A stretch of DNA of 64,000 nt from Sphingomonas sp. TZW2008 (lineage in GTDB: Bacteria > Pseudomonadota > Alphaproteobacteria > Sphingomonadales > Sphingomonadaceae): positions 62,001-126,000 of the forward strand of contig NZ_BDJB01000008.1 of NCBI RefSeq assembly GCF_002117915.1. The letters run 5' to 3'. Made by a program: the position numbers and the translations under genes. Every line of letters starts with the position of its first letter. Positions within the stretch are counted from its first letter, which is position 1. Positions 17,128 to 26,431 of the stretch are shown here, one piece after another. The notes under the pieces are model-generated. The model saw only the letters and a list, made by a program, of their open reading frames with translations, was not told the origin of the DNA and did not search any database.

Positions 17128-17547
17128 CTACTTGCGAGGCATCTGCAGCGAGGCGAAGCAGGTGAACCCCGCCGATCCGCTGCGCAGGCTCTGAACGTAT
17201 TTGAGATAGGCGCGGCTGCGCTCGTAATCGACGCCGGGAAGCGTACCCCCGGTCGCAAGAGCGCGACGGACGTCCTCGCCCTTCAGCGGCCGACCCGGCG
17301 GCGCGAACGCGCCCTGTGTCCCCGCGGGCACCACCTTGCCGTCCTTGTTGATATACCCGCCGGTCCGGCCGGGATCGGGCACCGGGATTTCGCACGTCAG
17401 GATCGATCCATACGCCTGCGCCATCGCCGGGCGGATCGAAACGACCGCGACCGCGCCGACCGCGCCAAGCCGCAGCACGCGCCGGCGCTGCGGCGCGACG
17501 GGATCGTCTTGGCTCTCGGGTTCGCTCATCGGACGCTTATCCACCAT
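17128..17547 (-). CDS. Small Tat-signal protein, first gene of the HPr-rel-A cassette
   Basis: 139 residues. I chose the ATG at 17547 because GGAAGG lies five bases before it; a second ATG at 17529 has no good ribosome site. Residues 20-43 look like a twin-arginine signal peptide: QRRRVLRLGAVGAVAVV then RPAMA, with likely cleavage after Ala43. The mature part of about 96 residues has two cysteines (about Cys52 and Cys130), Gly/Pro-rich stretches (PDPGRTGGYINKDGKVV) and a basic C-terminus (LQMPRK). I do not recognise a domain. Export in folded form and operon linkage to a kinase, a PqqD-like protein and a nucleotidyltransferase suggest it may be their substrate, but this is not shown. Confidence 0.75.
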   Translation of the reverse strand: MVDKRPMSEPESQDDPVAPQRRRVLRLGAVGAVAVVSIRPAMAQAYGSILTCEIPVPDPGRTGGYINKDGKVVPAGTQGAFAPPGRPLKGEDVRRALATGGTLPGVDYERSRAYLKYVQSLRSGSAGFTCFASLQMPRK

Positions 17548-17705
17548 CGCGCCCTTCCATAATCCTAATGCGCGCACAAGAAGTCCCGCGGCGGCGTTCC
17601 GATGCGGGACGTTAACCATCGTCGCGCGCGCGGCTGTCGCTGCCTGCGCGGCCGTGCCATAGCCGCCGCCGGGAACAGGCGGGCCGGGCAAGGAACACGA
17701 GCGAC

Positions 17706-18935
17706 ATGGGCGAGATCATCTCTCCGCGTGGCTGGACGGCGATGAGCATCGTTCTGGCGACGGCGCTCGCCGTGGCGTTGATCGGTGCGGGGCTCGACGC
17801 GGTCGCACTCGTCGTGGTCGGCGGCGCGGCGGCGGTGCTCGCCACGACCGCTGGGCGCCGGCCCGACATCGAGCCGGACGCCCTCGTGCCCGCCCCAAGC
17901 CACGAGCAACCTGCGCCGATCCTCGACGCAGTCGCCGATCCGCTGCTCGTCCTCGCCGGATCGCGCGTCACCGCCGCGAACAGCGCCGCGCTCACCCTGC
18001 TCGGCACGCATATCGTGGGCGAGGACACGCGCACCGTGATCCGCCATCCGGCGGCCACGGCGGCACTTGCCGGCAGCGATGGCGAAGGAGCAGTCGAACT
18101 CGTCGGTTTGGGCACCGCCGACCAGCGCTGGGAGATGCGCGTCGCGCCGCTCGACGCGGGGCGCCGGCTGGTCCATCTCGTCGATCGCAGCGGCAGCCAC
18201 GCCGCGGAGCGGATGCGCGTCGATTTCGTCGCCAACGCGAGTCACGAACTACGCACGCCGCTCGCCTCGATCCTCGGCTACGTGGAGACGCTGTCCGACG
18301 CGGCGGGCGAGGATCCTGCGATCCGCGCGCGCTTCCTCAAGATCGTGTTCGACGAGGCGCGTCGGATGGAGCGATTGGTCGACGATCTGATGAGCCTGTC
18401 GCGGATCGAAGCGGAGAAGTTTCGCGCGCCGTCGGAGGCGGTCGACCTTGGCGCGCTGGTGGACGAGACGCGCGACGCGCTGGCGGACGGACACGACGGG
18501 CGCGGCCGCGACATCATCCTCGAGCATGAACCCGCCCCGATCCCGGTACTCGGCGACCGCGTTCAACTCTCCCAATTGCTTCACAACCTCATCGGCAACG
18601 CGATGAAATACGGGCGCGCGGGCACACCGATCCGCGTCTCGCTGACGCATGGCGGCGACGTCGTCCGCCTCGTCGTCGCCGATCAGGGCGAAGGCATCGC
18701 GCCCGAGCATATTCCGCGGCTGACGGAGCGTTTCTACCGTGTCGATCCCGGTCGTAGCCGCTCGGTCGGCGGCACAGGCCTCGGCCTCGCGATCGTCAAG
18801 CACATCGTCGAGCGGCACCGCGGGCGGTTCGAGATCACCAGCCGCCCGAACGAGGGCACGCACGTCACGGTCACCCTGCGCACGCCCTCTGCGGCGGCGC
18901 GCGCACCCGCCGCCACGGGTGTCATCAACCGGTAA
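17706..18935 (+). CDS. phoR: Phosphate regulon sensor histidine kinase
   Basis: 409 residues. Two N-terminal hydrophobic segments (about residues 12-45) precede a PAS-like region, then the HisKA domain with the phospho-acceptor histidine in VANASHELRTPLAS (about His180), and an HATPase_c domain with the N-box HNLIGNAMKYG, DQGEGIAPEHIPRL and the G-box GGTGLGLAIVKHIVERH. PhoR phosphorylates PhoB when phosphate is scarce and is held inactive by the Pst transporter with PhoU. AAGGA lies before the ATG. It heads the phoR-pstSCAB-phoU-phoB cluster, and its last codons contain the predicted Pho box for pstS. Confidence 0.95.
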   Translation: MGEIISPRGWTAMSIVLATALAVALIGAGLDAVALVVVGGAAAVLATTAGRRPDIEPDALVPAPSHEQPAPILDAVADPLLVLAGSRVTAANSAALTLLGTHIVGEDTRTVIRHPAATAALAGSDGEGAVELVGLGTADQRWEMRVAPLDAGRRLVHLVDRSGSHAAERMRVDFVANASHELRTPLASILGYVETLSDAAGEDPAIRARFLKIVFDEARRMERLVDDLMSLSRIEAEKFRAPSEAVDLGALVDETRDALADGHDGRGRDIILEHEPAPIPVLGDRVQLSQLLHNLIGNAMKYGRAGTPIRVSLTHGGDVVRLVVADQGEGIAPEHIPRLTERFYRVDPGRSRSVGGTGLGLAIVKHIVERHRGRFEITSRPNEGTHVTVTLRTPSAAARAPAATGVINR

Positions 18936-18947
18936 CGCTGGTGTCAC
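18919..18947 (+). promoter_or_regulatory. Predicted Pho box (PhoB binding site) upstream of pstS
   Basis: Three seven-base blocks at exact 11-base spacing: GTGTCAT (18919), CGGTAAC (18930), GTGTCAC (18941), separated by four-base spacers. The classical PhoB site is CTGTCAT direct repeats with 11-base periodicity; the first and third blocks match at six of seven and five to six of seven positions, and the middle one is degenerate. It overlaps the phoR stop codon and ends 37 bases before the pstS start, so the promoter would lie at the end of phoR. Confidence 0.62.
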
Positions 18948-18984
18948 ACAGGCGCAGCGTCGCCTTGGTGCGGCGGATACCGGG

Positions 18985-20034
18985 ATGCCAATGATTCGTG
19001 CCGTCATGCCGATCGTGCTGCTAGCGCTTGTCACGGCGTGCCACGATCAGGCGAGCGGCGGCGCGGGCGCGCGCGCGCAGATCACCGCGGTCGGATCGTC
19101 GACGGTCTATCCGTTCACGACGATCGTCGCCGAACAATATCTCGCCAACAATTCCGACGCCCGGCCGCCGGTGATCGAATCGACCGGTACCGGCGCCGGC
19201 ATGAAGCTGTTCTGCGCGGGCATCGGCGCGGCCCATCCCGATATCGAGAATGCGTCGCGCCGGATGAAGCGCAGCGAGTATGACGCCTGCGCGCGGAACG
19301 GCGCGCGCGAGCTTCTCGAGATCCAGATCGGGATCGACGGCGTCGCCTTCGCCGAGGCGAAGAACGGACCGCGCATGGCGCTGACGCCAGCCGATCTCTA
19401 TCGCGCGCTGGCGGCGACGCCGAGCGGGCGACCGAACACCGCGCGGACGTGGCGTGATGTCAATCTATCGCTGCCGACGATCCCGATCCAGGTCTACGGC
19501 CCGCCGGCGACGAGCGGAACGCGCGACGCGCTTGCCGAACTGATCCTCGCGAAGGGATGCGAGGCAGTCGACCCGCAGGCGAAGGCACTGAAGGCGCGCG
19601 ACGAGGAGGCGTTCAAGGCCCGCTGCCAGCGCGTGCGTGAGGACGGCGCCTATGTCGACGCCGGCGAGAACGACAATCTCATCGTGCAGAAGCTGACCGC
19701 CAATCCCAATGCGATCGGGGTCTTTGGCTATTCCTATCTTGAGGAGAATGCCGGCGCGGTGAACGCCGTGCCGATCGCCGGTATCGCGCCGACGGAGGCA
19801 TCGATCGCCGACGGCAGCTATCCCGGCGCCCGCCCGCTCTACCTCTACGTCAAGAAGGCGCATCTCGATGCCGTACCGGGCCTGCGGCAGTTCATTCGCC
19901 ACTATGCCCGGCTGTGGGGCGCGGACGGGCCTCTGGCGCGCCGTGGCCTGATCGCGGCGCCCGCCTACGTTCAGGCACGCGCCGGGGCGATAGTGCGCAG
20001 CGAAACGCCGCTCGATCCGGCCGAATTGCCATGA
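18985..20034 (+). CDS. pstS: Phosphate ABC transporter, substrate-binding lipoprotein
   Basis: 349 residues from the ATG at 18985; an ATG at 18991 is equally possible. The N-terminus MIRAVMPIVLLALVTAC is a lipoprotein signal with a VTAC lipobox, so the protein is probably anchored in the inner or outer membrane facing the periplasm. The binding-protein fold starts ITAVGSSTVYPFTTIVAEQY and includes the phosphate-binding GSST and ESTGTGAGMKLFC loops and GPPATSGTRDALAEL. It resembles the sphingomonad/alphaproteobacterial PstS branch rather than E. coli PstS. Its stop overlaps the pstC start (ATGA). The Pho box lies just upstream. Confidence 0.93.
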   Translation: MPMIRAVMPIVLLALVTACHDQASGGAGARAQITAVGSSTVYPFTTIVAEQYLANNSDARPPVIESTGTGAGMKLFCAGIGAAHPDIENASRRMKRSEYDACARNGARELLEIQIGIDGVAFAEAKNGPRMALTPADLYRALAATPSGRPNTARTWRDVNLSLPTIPIQVYGPPATSGTRDALAELILAKGCEAVDPQAKALKARDEEAFKARCQRVREDGAYVDAGENDNLIVQKLTANPNAIGVFGYSYLEENAGAVNAVPIAGIAPTEASIADGSYPGARPLYLYVKKAHLDAVPGLRQFIRHYARLWGADGPLARRGLIAAPAYVQARAGAIVRSETPLDPAELP

Positions 20035-21407
20035 GCATCGGCGTCCTCACCCTCGTCGTCGCCGCGCTCGGGCTGATCGCGTGGTTCGTCGCCCGCGCGC
20101 GCGCCGCGGTGTTCCGCAGCGGCTCGGTCGGCCGGTTCAGCGCGTTGCCGGCGCACCATGGCTGGTACGTCGCGCTGTGGACGATCCTGCCGCCGCTCGT
20201 TTTTCTTACGATCTGGTGGTTCGTCGCGCCGGCGCTCGTCACCGATGCGGTGATCGCCACCCCGGCCGCTGCCGCCCTCCCCCCGCCCGGCTTCGTGCGC
20301 GCCGCCATCCTGTCCGAAGCGCGCAACCTGTCGCGCGGCGATGCCTTCGGCGCTTTCCACGATCTGTCGGAGGTGCTTGCACCTGCCTATGCGACGGCGC
20401 AGCGCCGCTACGACTGGATCGCGACCGGGCTCGCCGCACTTCTCGCCTTTGCCGGGTTCGCCTTCGCGATCATCCGCGTCCGACCCGATTTCGCCGCGCG
20501 TACCAAGGTCGAACGGATCGTCATGCTCGCGCTGCTCGCCGCATCGCTGATCGCGATCCTGACCACCGTCGGCATCGTCGCCAGCCTGCTGTTCGAGAGT
20601 GCGCGTTTCTTCGCGATCGTGCCGATCACCGACTTCCTGTTCGGCACGCACTGGTCGCCGCAAGTGATCGACGCGCGCGATCCCGGCGCGAGCCTCGGCG
20701 CCGTGCCGCTGTTCTGGGGGACGTTCTTCATCGGCGCGGTGATCGCGATGATCGTCGCGATTCCGTTCGGGCTGATGAGCGCGATCTATCTTACGCAATA
20801 TGCCAAGGCATCGACGCGGCGATGGATGAAGCCGCTGCTCGAGATCCTCGCCGGCGTGCCGACCGTCGTCTATGGCTATTTCGCTGCGCTCACCGTCGCG
20901 CCCGCCGTGCGCGACTTTGCCGTCGCGATCGGGATCAGCTGGGCGAGCAGCGAGAGCGCGCTCGCCGCCGGGCTCGTCATGGGCGTGATGATTATCCCCT
21001 TCGTCTCGTCGATGGCTGACGATTCGCTCGCTGCCGTGCCAAGCTCGATGCGCGACGGCAGCCTCGCGATGGGCGCGACCCCGTCCGAGACGATCCGACG
21101 GGTGCTCGTCCCTGCGGCGCTGCCCGGCATCGTCGGCGGCGTGCTCCTCGCTGTCAGCCGGGCGATCGGCGAGACGATGATCGTCGTCATGGCCGCGTCG
21201 GGCGTCGCCGCGCTGACGCTCAACCCCTTCGCCAGCACCACAACCGTCACCAAGCAGATCGTCGACCTGCTCACCGGCGAGGCGGAGTTCGACAGCGCCA
21301 AGACGCTCGCCGCCTTCGCCCTCGGGCTGACGCTCTTCGTAGTGACGCTGCTGCTCAACATCGTCGCGCTCGTCGTCGTCAAACGCTATCGTGAAGCCTA
21401 TGACTGA
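20031..21407 (+). CDS. pstC: Phosphate ABC transporter permease PstC
   Basis: 458 residues. This is longer than enterobacterial PstC because of an extra N-terminal region of about 190 residues with several hydrophobic stretches (LTLVVAALGLIAWFVARARA, WYVALWTILPPLVFLTIWWF, GLAALLAFAGFAFAIIRV). The C-terminal permease part has the binding-protein-dependent transport signature around AMGATPSETIRRVLVPAALPGIVGG, which contacts PstB. The long form is typical of sphingomonad and caulobacter operons. The start overlaps the pstS stop and the stop overlaps the pstA start. Confidence 0.94.
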   Translation: MSIGVLTLVVAALGLIAWFVARARAAVFRSGSVGRFSALPAHHGWYVALWTILPPLVFLTIWWFVAPALVTDAVIATPAAAALPPPGFVRAAILSEARNLSRGDAFGAFHDLSEVLAPAYATAQRRYDWIATGLAALLAFAGFAFAIIRVRPDFAARTKVERIVMLALLAASLIAILTTVGIVASLLFESARFFAIVPITDFLFGTHWSPQVIDARDPGASLGAVPLFWGTFFIGAVIAMIVAIPFGLMSAIYLTQYAKASTRRWMKPLLEILAGVPTVVYGYFAALTVAPAVRDFAVAIGISWASSESALAAGLVMGVMIIPFVSSMADDSLAAVPSSMRDGSLAMGATPSETIRRVLVPAALPGIVGGVLLAVSRAIGETMIVVMAASGVAALTLNPFASTTTVTKQIVDLLTGEAEFDSAKTLAAFALGLTLFVVTLLLNIVALVVVKRYREAYD

Positions 21408-22650
21408 GCGCGCGCCGACCGATTGGCGGACCGATGCGATGCGCCGCCGCATCGCACGGCGCTACGCCGCCGAGCGTCGCTTCCGCGCGCTCGGGCTGGG
21501 CGCGATCCTGCTGTCCGCCGGGTTCCTCGCCTTTCTCATCGTCACCATGATCGCGCAGGGCGCCTCGGGTTTCACCGAGACGCGCCTCGCGCTGCCGATC
21601 GATTTCGGGCGCGCGAAGCTCGCCGTCACGCCCGAGCAGCTGCGCGGCGCGCGTGCCGATCTCGCGCTCGCTGGAGCAGGACTGGAAGGCGTCGTCGACA
21701 GCGCAGCGGGTGCGGCCTTCGGGGCGAACGGCGGCGCGGCGCTGCTGTCGGACGGCGCGTGGCTGCGCGTAAGGGACGCGATCAAGGCCGATCCCTCGCT
21801 GCTGCGCCGGACGGCGACGCTCGACGTGCCCGTCGCGAGCGACATCGACATGGCGTACAAGGGCGCCGGCAGCGCGACCGCCGAACAAACCGTCGCCGTC
21901 CTGCGCGGCTCACTGTCGCGCGGCCTTAACATCGGCTTCTTCGACGGGGCGGATTCGACCGATCCGACGCGGGTCGGCATCTGGGGCGCGCTGAAAGGAT
22001 CGCTGCTGACGATGGCGGTCACGCTGATCCTCGCCTTTCCGATCGGCGTCCTTTCCGCGCTCTACCTCGAGGAGTATGCGCCACGGAACCGCTGGACAGA
22101 TCTCATCGAAGTATCGATCAACAATCTCGCCGCGGTGCCCTCGATCATCTTCGGGCTGCTCGGCCTCGCCGTGTTCCTCGGTACGCTCGGCCTGCCCCGC
22201 TCGGCGCCGATCGTCGGCGGGCTCACTCTCGCGCTGATGACGATGCCCGTCATCGTCATCGCCGGGCGCAACGCGATCAAGGCGGTGCCGCCCTCGATCC
22301 GCGACGCCGCGCTCGGCATCGGCGCCAGCCCGGTGCAGGTCGTCTTCCACCACGTTCTGCCGCTCGCGCTGCCGGGCATCCTCACCGGCACGATCATCGG
22401 CATGGCGCGCGCGCTCGGTGAAACCGCGCCGTTGCTGATGATCGGCATGCGCGCCTTCATCGCCGCCCCGCCCACCGGGCTCGGTGATCCCGCGACGGTG
22501 CTGCCCGTTCAGATCTTTCTCTGGTCGGACGAGGTGCAGCGCGGGTTCGTCGAGAAGACGTCCGCCGCGATCATCGTCCTCCTCGTCTTCCTGCTCGCGA
22601 TGAATGGCCTCGCCATCTATCTGCGCAACCGCTTCGAGACCCGCTGGTGA
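21400..22650 (+). CDS. pstA: Phosphate ABC transporter permease PstA
   Basis: 416 residues, also longer than the enterobacterial protein. One N-terminal membrane segment ([23 protein letters not shown]) is followed by a periplasmic insert of about 110 residues and then the five-helix permease domain with IPFG-type loops and the coupling motif [23 protein letters not shown]. It pairs with PstC to form the channel of the phosphate importer. The ATG at 21400 overlaps the pstC stop; an upstream GTG at 21391 is less likely. Its stop overlaps the GTG of pstB. Confidence 0.94.
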   Translation: MTERAPTDWRTDAMRRRIARRYAAERRFRALGLGAILLSAGFLAFLIVTMIAQGASGFTETRLALPIDFGRAKLAVTPEQLRGARADLALAGAGLEGVVDSAAGAAFGANGGAALLSDGAWLRVRDAIKADPSLLRRTATLDVPVASDIDMAYKGAGSATAEQTVAVLRGSLSRGLNIGFFDGADSTDPTRVGIWGALKGSLLTMAVTLILAFPIGVLSALYLEEYAPRNRWTDLIEVSINNLAAVPSIIFGLLGLAVFLGTLGLPRSAPIVGGLTLALMTMPVIVIAGRNAIKAVPPSIRDAALGIGASPVQVVFHHVLPLALPGILTGTIIGMARALGETAPLLMIGMRAFIAAPPTGLGDPATVLPVQIFLWSDEVQRGFVEKTSAAIIVLLVFLLAMNGLAIYLRNRFETRW

Positions 22651-23405
22651 CGCACAAGATCACGGCCCACAACGTCAACGTTTTCTACGGCGACAAACAG
22701 GCGATCAACGACGTCTCGATCGACGTCGATCAGGAGGACGTCACAGCCTTCATCGGCCCGTCGGGCTGCGGCAAATCCACTTTTCTGCGCACGCTCAACC
22801 GGATGAACGACACCGTCGCCTCCGCGCGCGTCACCGGCGACATCCGCCTCGATGGCGAGGATATCTACGCGCGCGAGATGGACGTGGTGCAGCTGCGCGC
22901 GCGCGTCGGCATGGTGTTCCAGAAGCCCAATCCCTTCCCCAAGTCGATCTATGAGAACGTCGCGTACGGTCCCCGCATCCACGGTCTGGCGAGCGGCAAG
23001 GGCGATCTCGATCGGATCGTCGAACAATCGCTCACCCGTGCAGGTTTATGGGGCGAGGTGAAGGACCGCCTGTCGGACAGCGGCACCGCCCTGTCGGGCG
23101 GCCAGCAGCAGCGGCTGTGCATCGCGCGCGCGATCGCGGTCGATCCCGAAGTGATCCTGATGGACGAGCCGTGCAGCGCGCTCGATCCGATCGCCACCGC
23201 GCGGATCGAGGAGTTGATCCACGATCTGCGCGGGCGTTACGCGATCGTTATCGTCACGCACAACATGCAGCAGGCGGCGCGCGTCAGCCAGAAGACCGCC
23301 TTCTTCCACCTCGGCGAGCTGGTCGAATACGGCGACACCAACGACATCTTCACCAACCCGCGCGAGCGGCGCACCACCGATTACATCACTGGCCGGTACG
23401 GCTGA
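22647..23405 (+). CDS. pstB: Phosphate ABC transporter ATP-binding protein
   Basis: 252 residues with a GTG start overlapping the pstA stop. ABC ATPase motifs are all present: Walker [10 protein letters not shown], the Q-loop [17 protein letters not shown], the signature [17 protein letters not shown], Walker [14 protein letters not shown] and the H-loop VTHNMQQA. It powers phosphate import through PstC-PstA, and with PhoU it signals phosphate sufficiency to PhoR. The C-terminus [12 protein letters not shown] is characteristic of PstB. Confidence 0.98.
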   Translation: MTHKITAHNVNVFYGDKQAINDVSIDVDQEDVTAFIGPSGCGKSTFLRTLNRMNDTVASARVTGDIRLDGEDIYAREMDVVQLRARVGMVFQKPNPFPKSIYENVAYGPRIHGLASGKGDLDRIVEQSLTRAGLWGEVKDRLSDSGTALSGGQQQRLCIARAIAVDPEVILMDEPCSALDPIATARIEELIHDLRGRYAIVIVTHNMQQAARVSQKTAFFHLGELVEYGDTNDIFTNPRERRTTDYITGRYG

Positions 23406-23416
23406 GAGGGCAGACG

Positions 23417-24096
23417 ATGGCCGCAGGACAGCAACATACCGTCAAGGCGTTCGACGAGGATATCGGGCGGCTGCGCGGGCTAATCAGCCAGATGGGCGGC
23501 CTCGCCGAACACGCGATCGAGGGGGCGATGCGCGCGCTCCAGCGCGGCGACCTCGACCTCGCGCTCGAGGTGCGCACCGCGGATCGTAAGATCGACGCGA
23601 TCGAGGCAGAGGTCGAGCGGCTCGTCGTCCGCATTATCGCGCTGCGCGCGCCGATGGCGAACGATCTGCGCGAAGTCGTCGCCGCGCTAAAGATCGCCGC
23701 GGTGGTCGAGCGGATCGGCGACTATGCCAAGAACATCGCCAAGCGCGTGCCTCTGATCGAGGGCGAGCACCGCATCGAGCCGATTTCGGTCATCCAGGCG
23801 ATGGGCCGGATGGCCGCCGAAATGGTGCACGACGTGCTCGACGCCTTCGCACAGCGCAACGCCGACGCCGCGGTCGAGATCTGCGAGCGCGACGTCGCGC
23901 TCGACGATTTCTACGACGCGATCTTCCGCACGCTCGTCACCTACATGGTCGAAAATCCGAAAACGATCAGCGAGGTCGCGCACCTCCTGTTCGTCGCCAA
24001 GAATCTCGAACGCATCGGCGATCACGCGACCAACGTCGCCGAGATGGTCTATTTCGCAGCGACCGGCACGCAGATGGCCGATCGCGAAAAGGGGGA

Positions 24097-24100
<4 letters not shown>
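23417..24100 (+). CDS. phoU: Phosphate-specific transport system accessory protein
   Basis: 227 residues. Two related three-helix repeats each carry the acidic metal-binding pattern (RRLKIAAVVERIGDYAKNIAKR-type first repeat, AKNLERIGDHATNVAEMVYF second repeat, both with E-R-x-x-D). PhoU links the Pst importer to PhoR and represses the Pho regulon when phosphate is plentiful. The ATG at 23417 lies 11 bases after pstB. Its stop overlaps the phoB start (ATGA). Confidence 0.96.
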
Positions 24101-24792
<692 letters not shown>

Positions 24793-24837
24793 TCAGGGAA
24801 GTGATTTCAGCTGCTTCAAGTGCTCTGTCGTCGAATC

Positions 24838-24871
24838 GCTAGCGAAACGAAGGATACTTCGCGCTGCTAGC
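24838..24871. terminator. Nested hairpin downstream of phoB
   Basis: GCTAGCG and CGC-T-GCTAGC flank an inner CGAAG-GATA-CTTCG stem-loop, 46 bases after the phoB stop. It could end the pho transcript, but no T-run follows, so the terminator call is tentative. Confidence 0.35.
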
Positions 24872-24927
24872 GCGTTCCCCGGCTGCGTTTCTACGCATTC
24901 AAGCGTATCCAGACGGGAGAAATCCGC

Positions 24928-25404
24928 ATGAAGTCCCTCTTCTTGGCAGCAGCCGCGATCATCGCTGTGCCCGTGTCCGCACAGATGCAGCCGGCCGCGC
25001 CGGCCGACCAGACGGCCCCGGCGGCAACGCCCGATACCGCCGCCACGCCGCCCGCCGATCCGGCTGCGATGCCGGCCGATCCGGCGGCGACTCCGGCCGA
25101 TCCCGCGATGCAAGCTCCGCCCGCGCCAACTGGCACCGACACGATGTCGACCACCGGTAGCACCGGCATGAACAACGGCATGGCATCGACCGCACCGATG
25201 GGCGACCCGAACGCTGCGGATCCCGCCGGCGGCTATCAGCCCAGCGCCCCGCCGATCCAGGGCACGCCGGCACCGGGCGCCACCGTGCGCTTCCAGCCCG
25301 CGGCGGATCCGAACACCGCCTATCCGCCGCCGGCCCCGATGAAGAGCTATCCGATCTGCAAGAAGGGTCAGTACGACAATTGCATGCAGCGCGGCGGCAA
25401 GTAA
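24928..25404 (+). CDS. Secreted Pro/Ala-rich hypothetical protein
   Basis: 158 residues. A signal peptide (MKSLFLAAAAIIAVPVSAQ) is followed by a low-complexity region of about 100 residues built from repeated ADPAA, TPAD and Pro/Ala/Met phrases, then a short conserved-looking C-terminus, MKSYPICKKGQYDNCMQRGGK, with two cysteines that may pair. Proteins with such a tail and variable Pro/Ala spacer occur in sphingomonads without a known role. GGGAG lies 12 bases before the ATG. Monocistronic between phoB and an SDR gene, with hairpins after its stop. Confidence 0.7.
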   Translation: MKSLFLAAAAIIAVPVSAQMQPAAPADQTAPAATPDTAATPPADPAAMPADPAATPADPAMQAPPAPTGTDTMSTTGSTGMNNGMASTAPMGDPNAADPAGGYQPSAPPIQGTPAPGATVRFQPAADPNTAYPPPAPMKSYPICKKGQYDNCMQRGGK

Positions 25405-25427
25405 GCCCGCTGCAGGCACGCTGATCG

Positions 25428-25445
25428 ACGGGTGGTTGCACCCGT
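25428..25445 (+). terminator. Short hairpin after the secreted Pro/Ala-rich protein
   Basis: ACGGGTG-GTTG-CACCCGT, a perfect seven-base stem with a four-base loop, 24 bases after the stop. No T-run follows; the second hairpin at 25464 has one and may be the real terminator. Confidence 0.35.
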
Positions 25446-25463
25446 TCGAATGACCAGTATGGG

Positions 25464-25498
25464 AAGGCGCTCCAGTTCACATGAGGGGAGCGCCTTTT
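25464..25498 (+). terminator. Terminator-like hairpin with TTTT tail, abutting the SDR start
   Basis: AAGGCGCTCC (25464) pairs perfectly with GGAGCGCCTT (25487) around a 13-base loop, followed by two further T residues, giving a four-T run in all. It ends two bases before the ATG of the SDR gene at 25501, and its 3' arm contains the only good Shine-Dalgarno sequence (GGGGAG). It may terminate the upstream transcript, or mask the ribosome site of the SDR if the transcript reads through. Confidence 0.5.
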
Positions 25499-25500
25499 CC

Positions 25501-26400
25501 ATGTCCATCCGTTTCGACGACAAGGTAGCCATCGTAACGGGCGCCGGCGGCGGCCTCGGCCGCGAATATGCGCTCGAGCTCGCGCGGCGCGGTGCCAAAG
25601 TCGTCGTCAACGATCTCGGCGGCGATCGTACCGGCACTGGCGCTTCCGACGCGGCGCACAAGGTGGTCGAGGAAATCAAGGCCGCGGGCGGCGAGGCGAT
25701 GGCCAATGGCGCCAGCGTCACCGAGTACGAGCAGATGGTCGAGATGGTCGCCAAGGCGAAGGAAGCCTGGGGCGGCGTCCACGTCCTCATCAACAATGCC
25801 GGCGTGCTTCGCGACAAGTCGTTCACCAAGATGGACCCGGCCGACTTCGCTTTCGTCGTGCAGGTCCACCTTCTCGGCTCTGCCAACGCGACCAAGGCGG
25901 TGTGGGACACGATGCGCGAGCAGAATTACGGCCGCATCCTGATGACCGCCTCGTCGACCGGCCTCTACGGCAATTTCGGCCAGACCAACTACGGCGCCGC
26001 CAAGCTTGGCCTCGCCGGCTTCACCAAGTCGCTCTACCTCGAAGGTGCGAAGAACAACATCAAGGTCAACACGCTTGCCCCCGTCGCGGGCACGCGCATG
26101 ACCGAGGATCTGTTCCCCGAGCAGCTGTTCCAGGCCTTCTCGCCCGACAAGGTCGTCCCCGCTGCGCTCTACCTCGTCAGCGAGGACGCGCCGACCAATC
26201 AGATCGTCGGGGCCGGTGCGGGCGTCTTCCAGGCCGCCTATGTCACGCTGACGCCGGGCGTCGCGCTGCAGGGTGACGATCTGTCGCCCGAGGGCATCGC
26301 CAAGCACTGGGCCGAGATCACCGATCGCAACGGCGAGATCGTCCCTGATTCGGGCGCAGGCCAGTCGCAGATGATCGGAAAGAAGCTGCAGGGCGGCTGA
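25501..26400 (+). CDS. SDR-family NAD(P)-dependent oxidoreductase (3-hydroxyacyl-CoA dehydrogenase-like)
   Basis: 299 residues. The cofactor loop is TGAGGGLGREYALELARRGA, followed by VNDLGGDRTGTG, NNAGVLRDKSF and the catalytic Ser-Tyr-Lys set in ASSTGLYGNFGQTNYGAAK. The NDLGGD insertion and the C-terminal extension beyond residue 220 match the hydroxyacyl-CoA dehydrogenase part of peroxisomal multifunctional enzyme type 2 and its bacterial relatives, so a beta-oxidation step on bulky or branched acyl-CoA is likely. The ATG at 25501 gives the family N-terminus MSIRFDDKVAIVTG; an in-frame ATG at 25450 would lie upstream of the hairpin. Confidence 0.9.
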   Translation: MSIRFDDKVAIVTGAGGGLGREYALELARRGAKVVVNDLGGDRTGTGASDAAHKVVEEIKAAGGEAMANGASVTEYEQMVEMVAKAKEAWGGVHVLINNAGVLRDKSFTKMDPADFAFVVQVHLLGSANATKAVWDTMREQNYGRILMTASSTGLYGNFGQTNYGAAKLGLAGFTKSLYLEGAKNNIKVNTLAPVAGTRMTEDLFPEQLFQAFSPDKVVPAALYLVSEDAPTNQIVGAGAGVFQAAYVTLTPGVALQGDDLSPEGIAKHWAEITDRNGEIVPDSGAGQSQMIGKKLQGG

Positions 26401-26431
26401 TCGGCCGTTCGAAGAGTATGTTGCGGTAATT

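Noticed and set aside
14993-17547. Lasso-peptide biosynthesis cluster
   Set aside because: The kinase and nucleotidyltransferase resemble tailoring enzymes, but no asparagine-synthetase-like cyclase, transglutaminase-like protease or short precursor with a lasso core is present.
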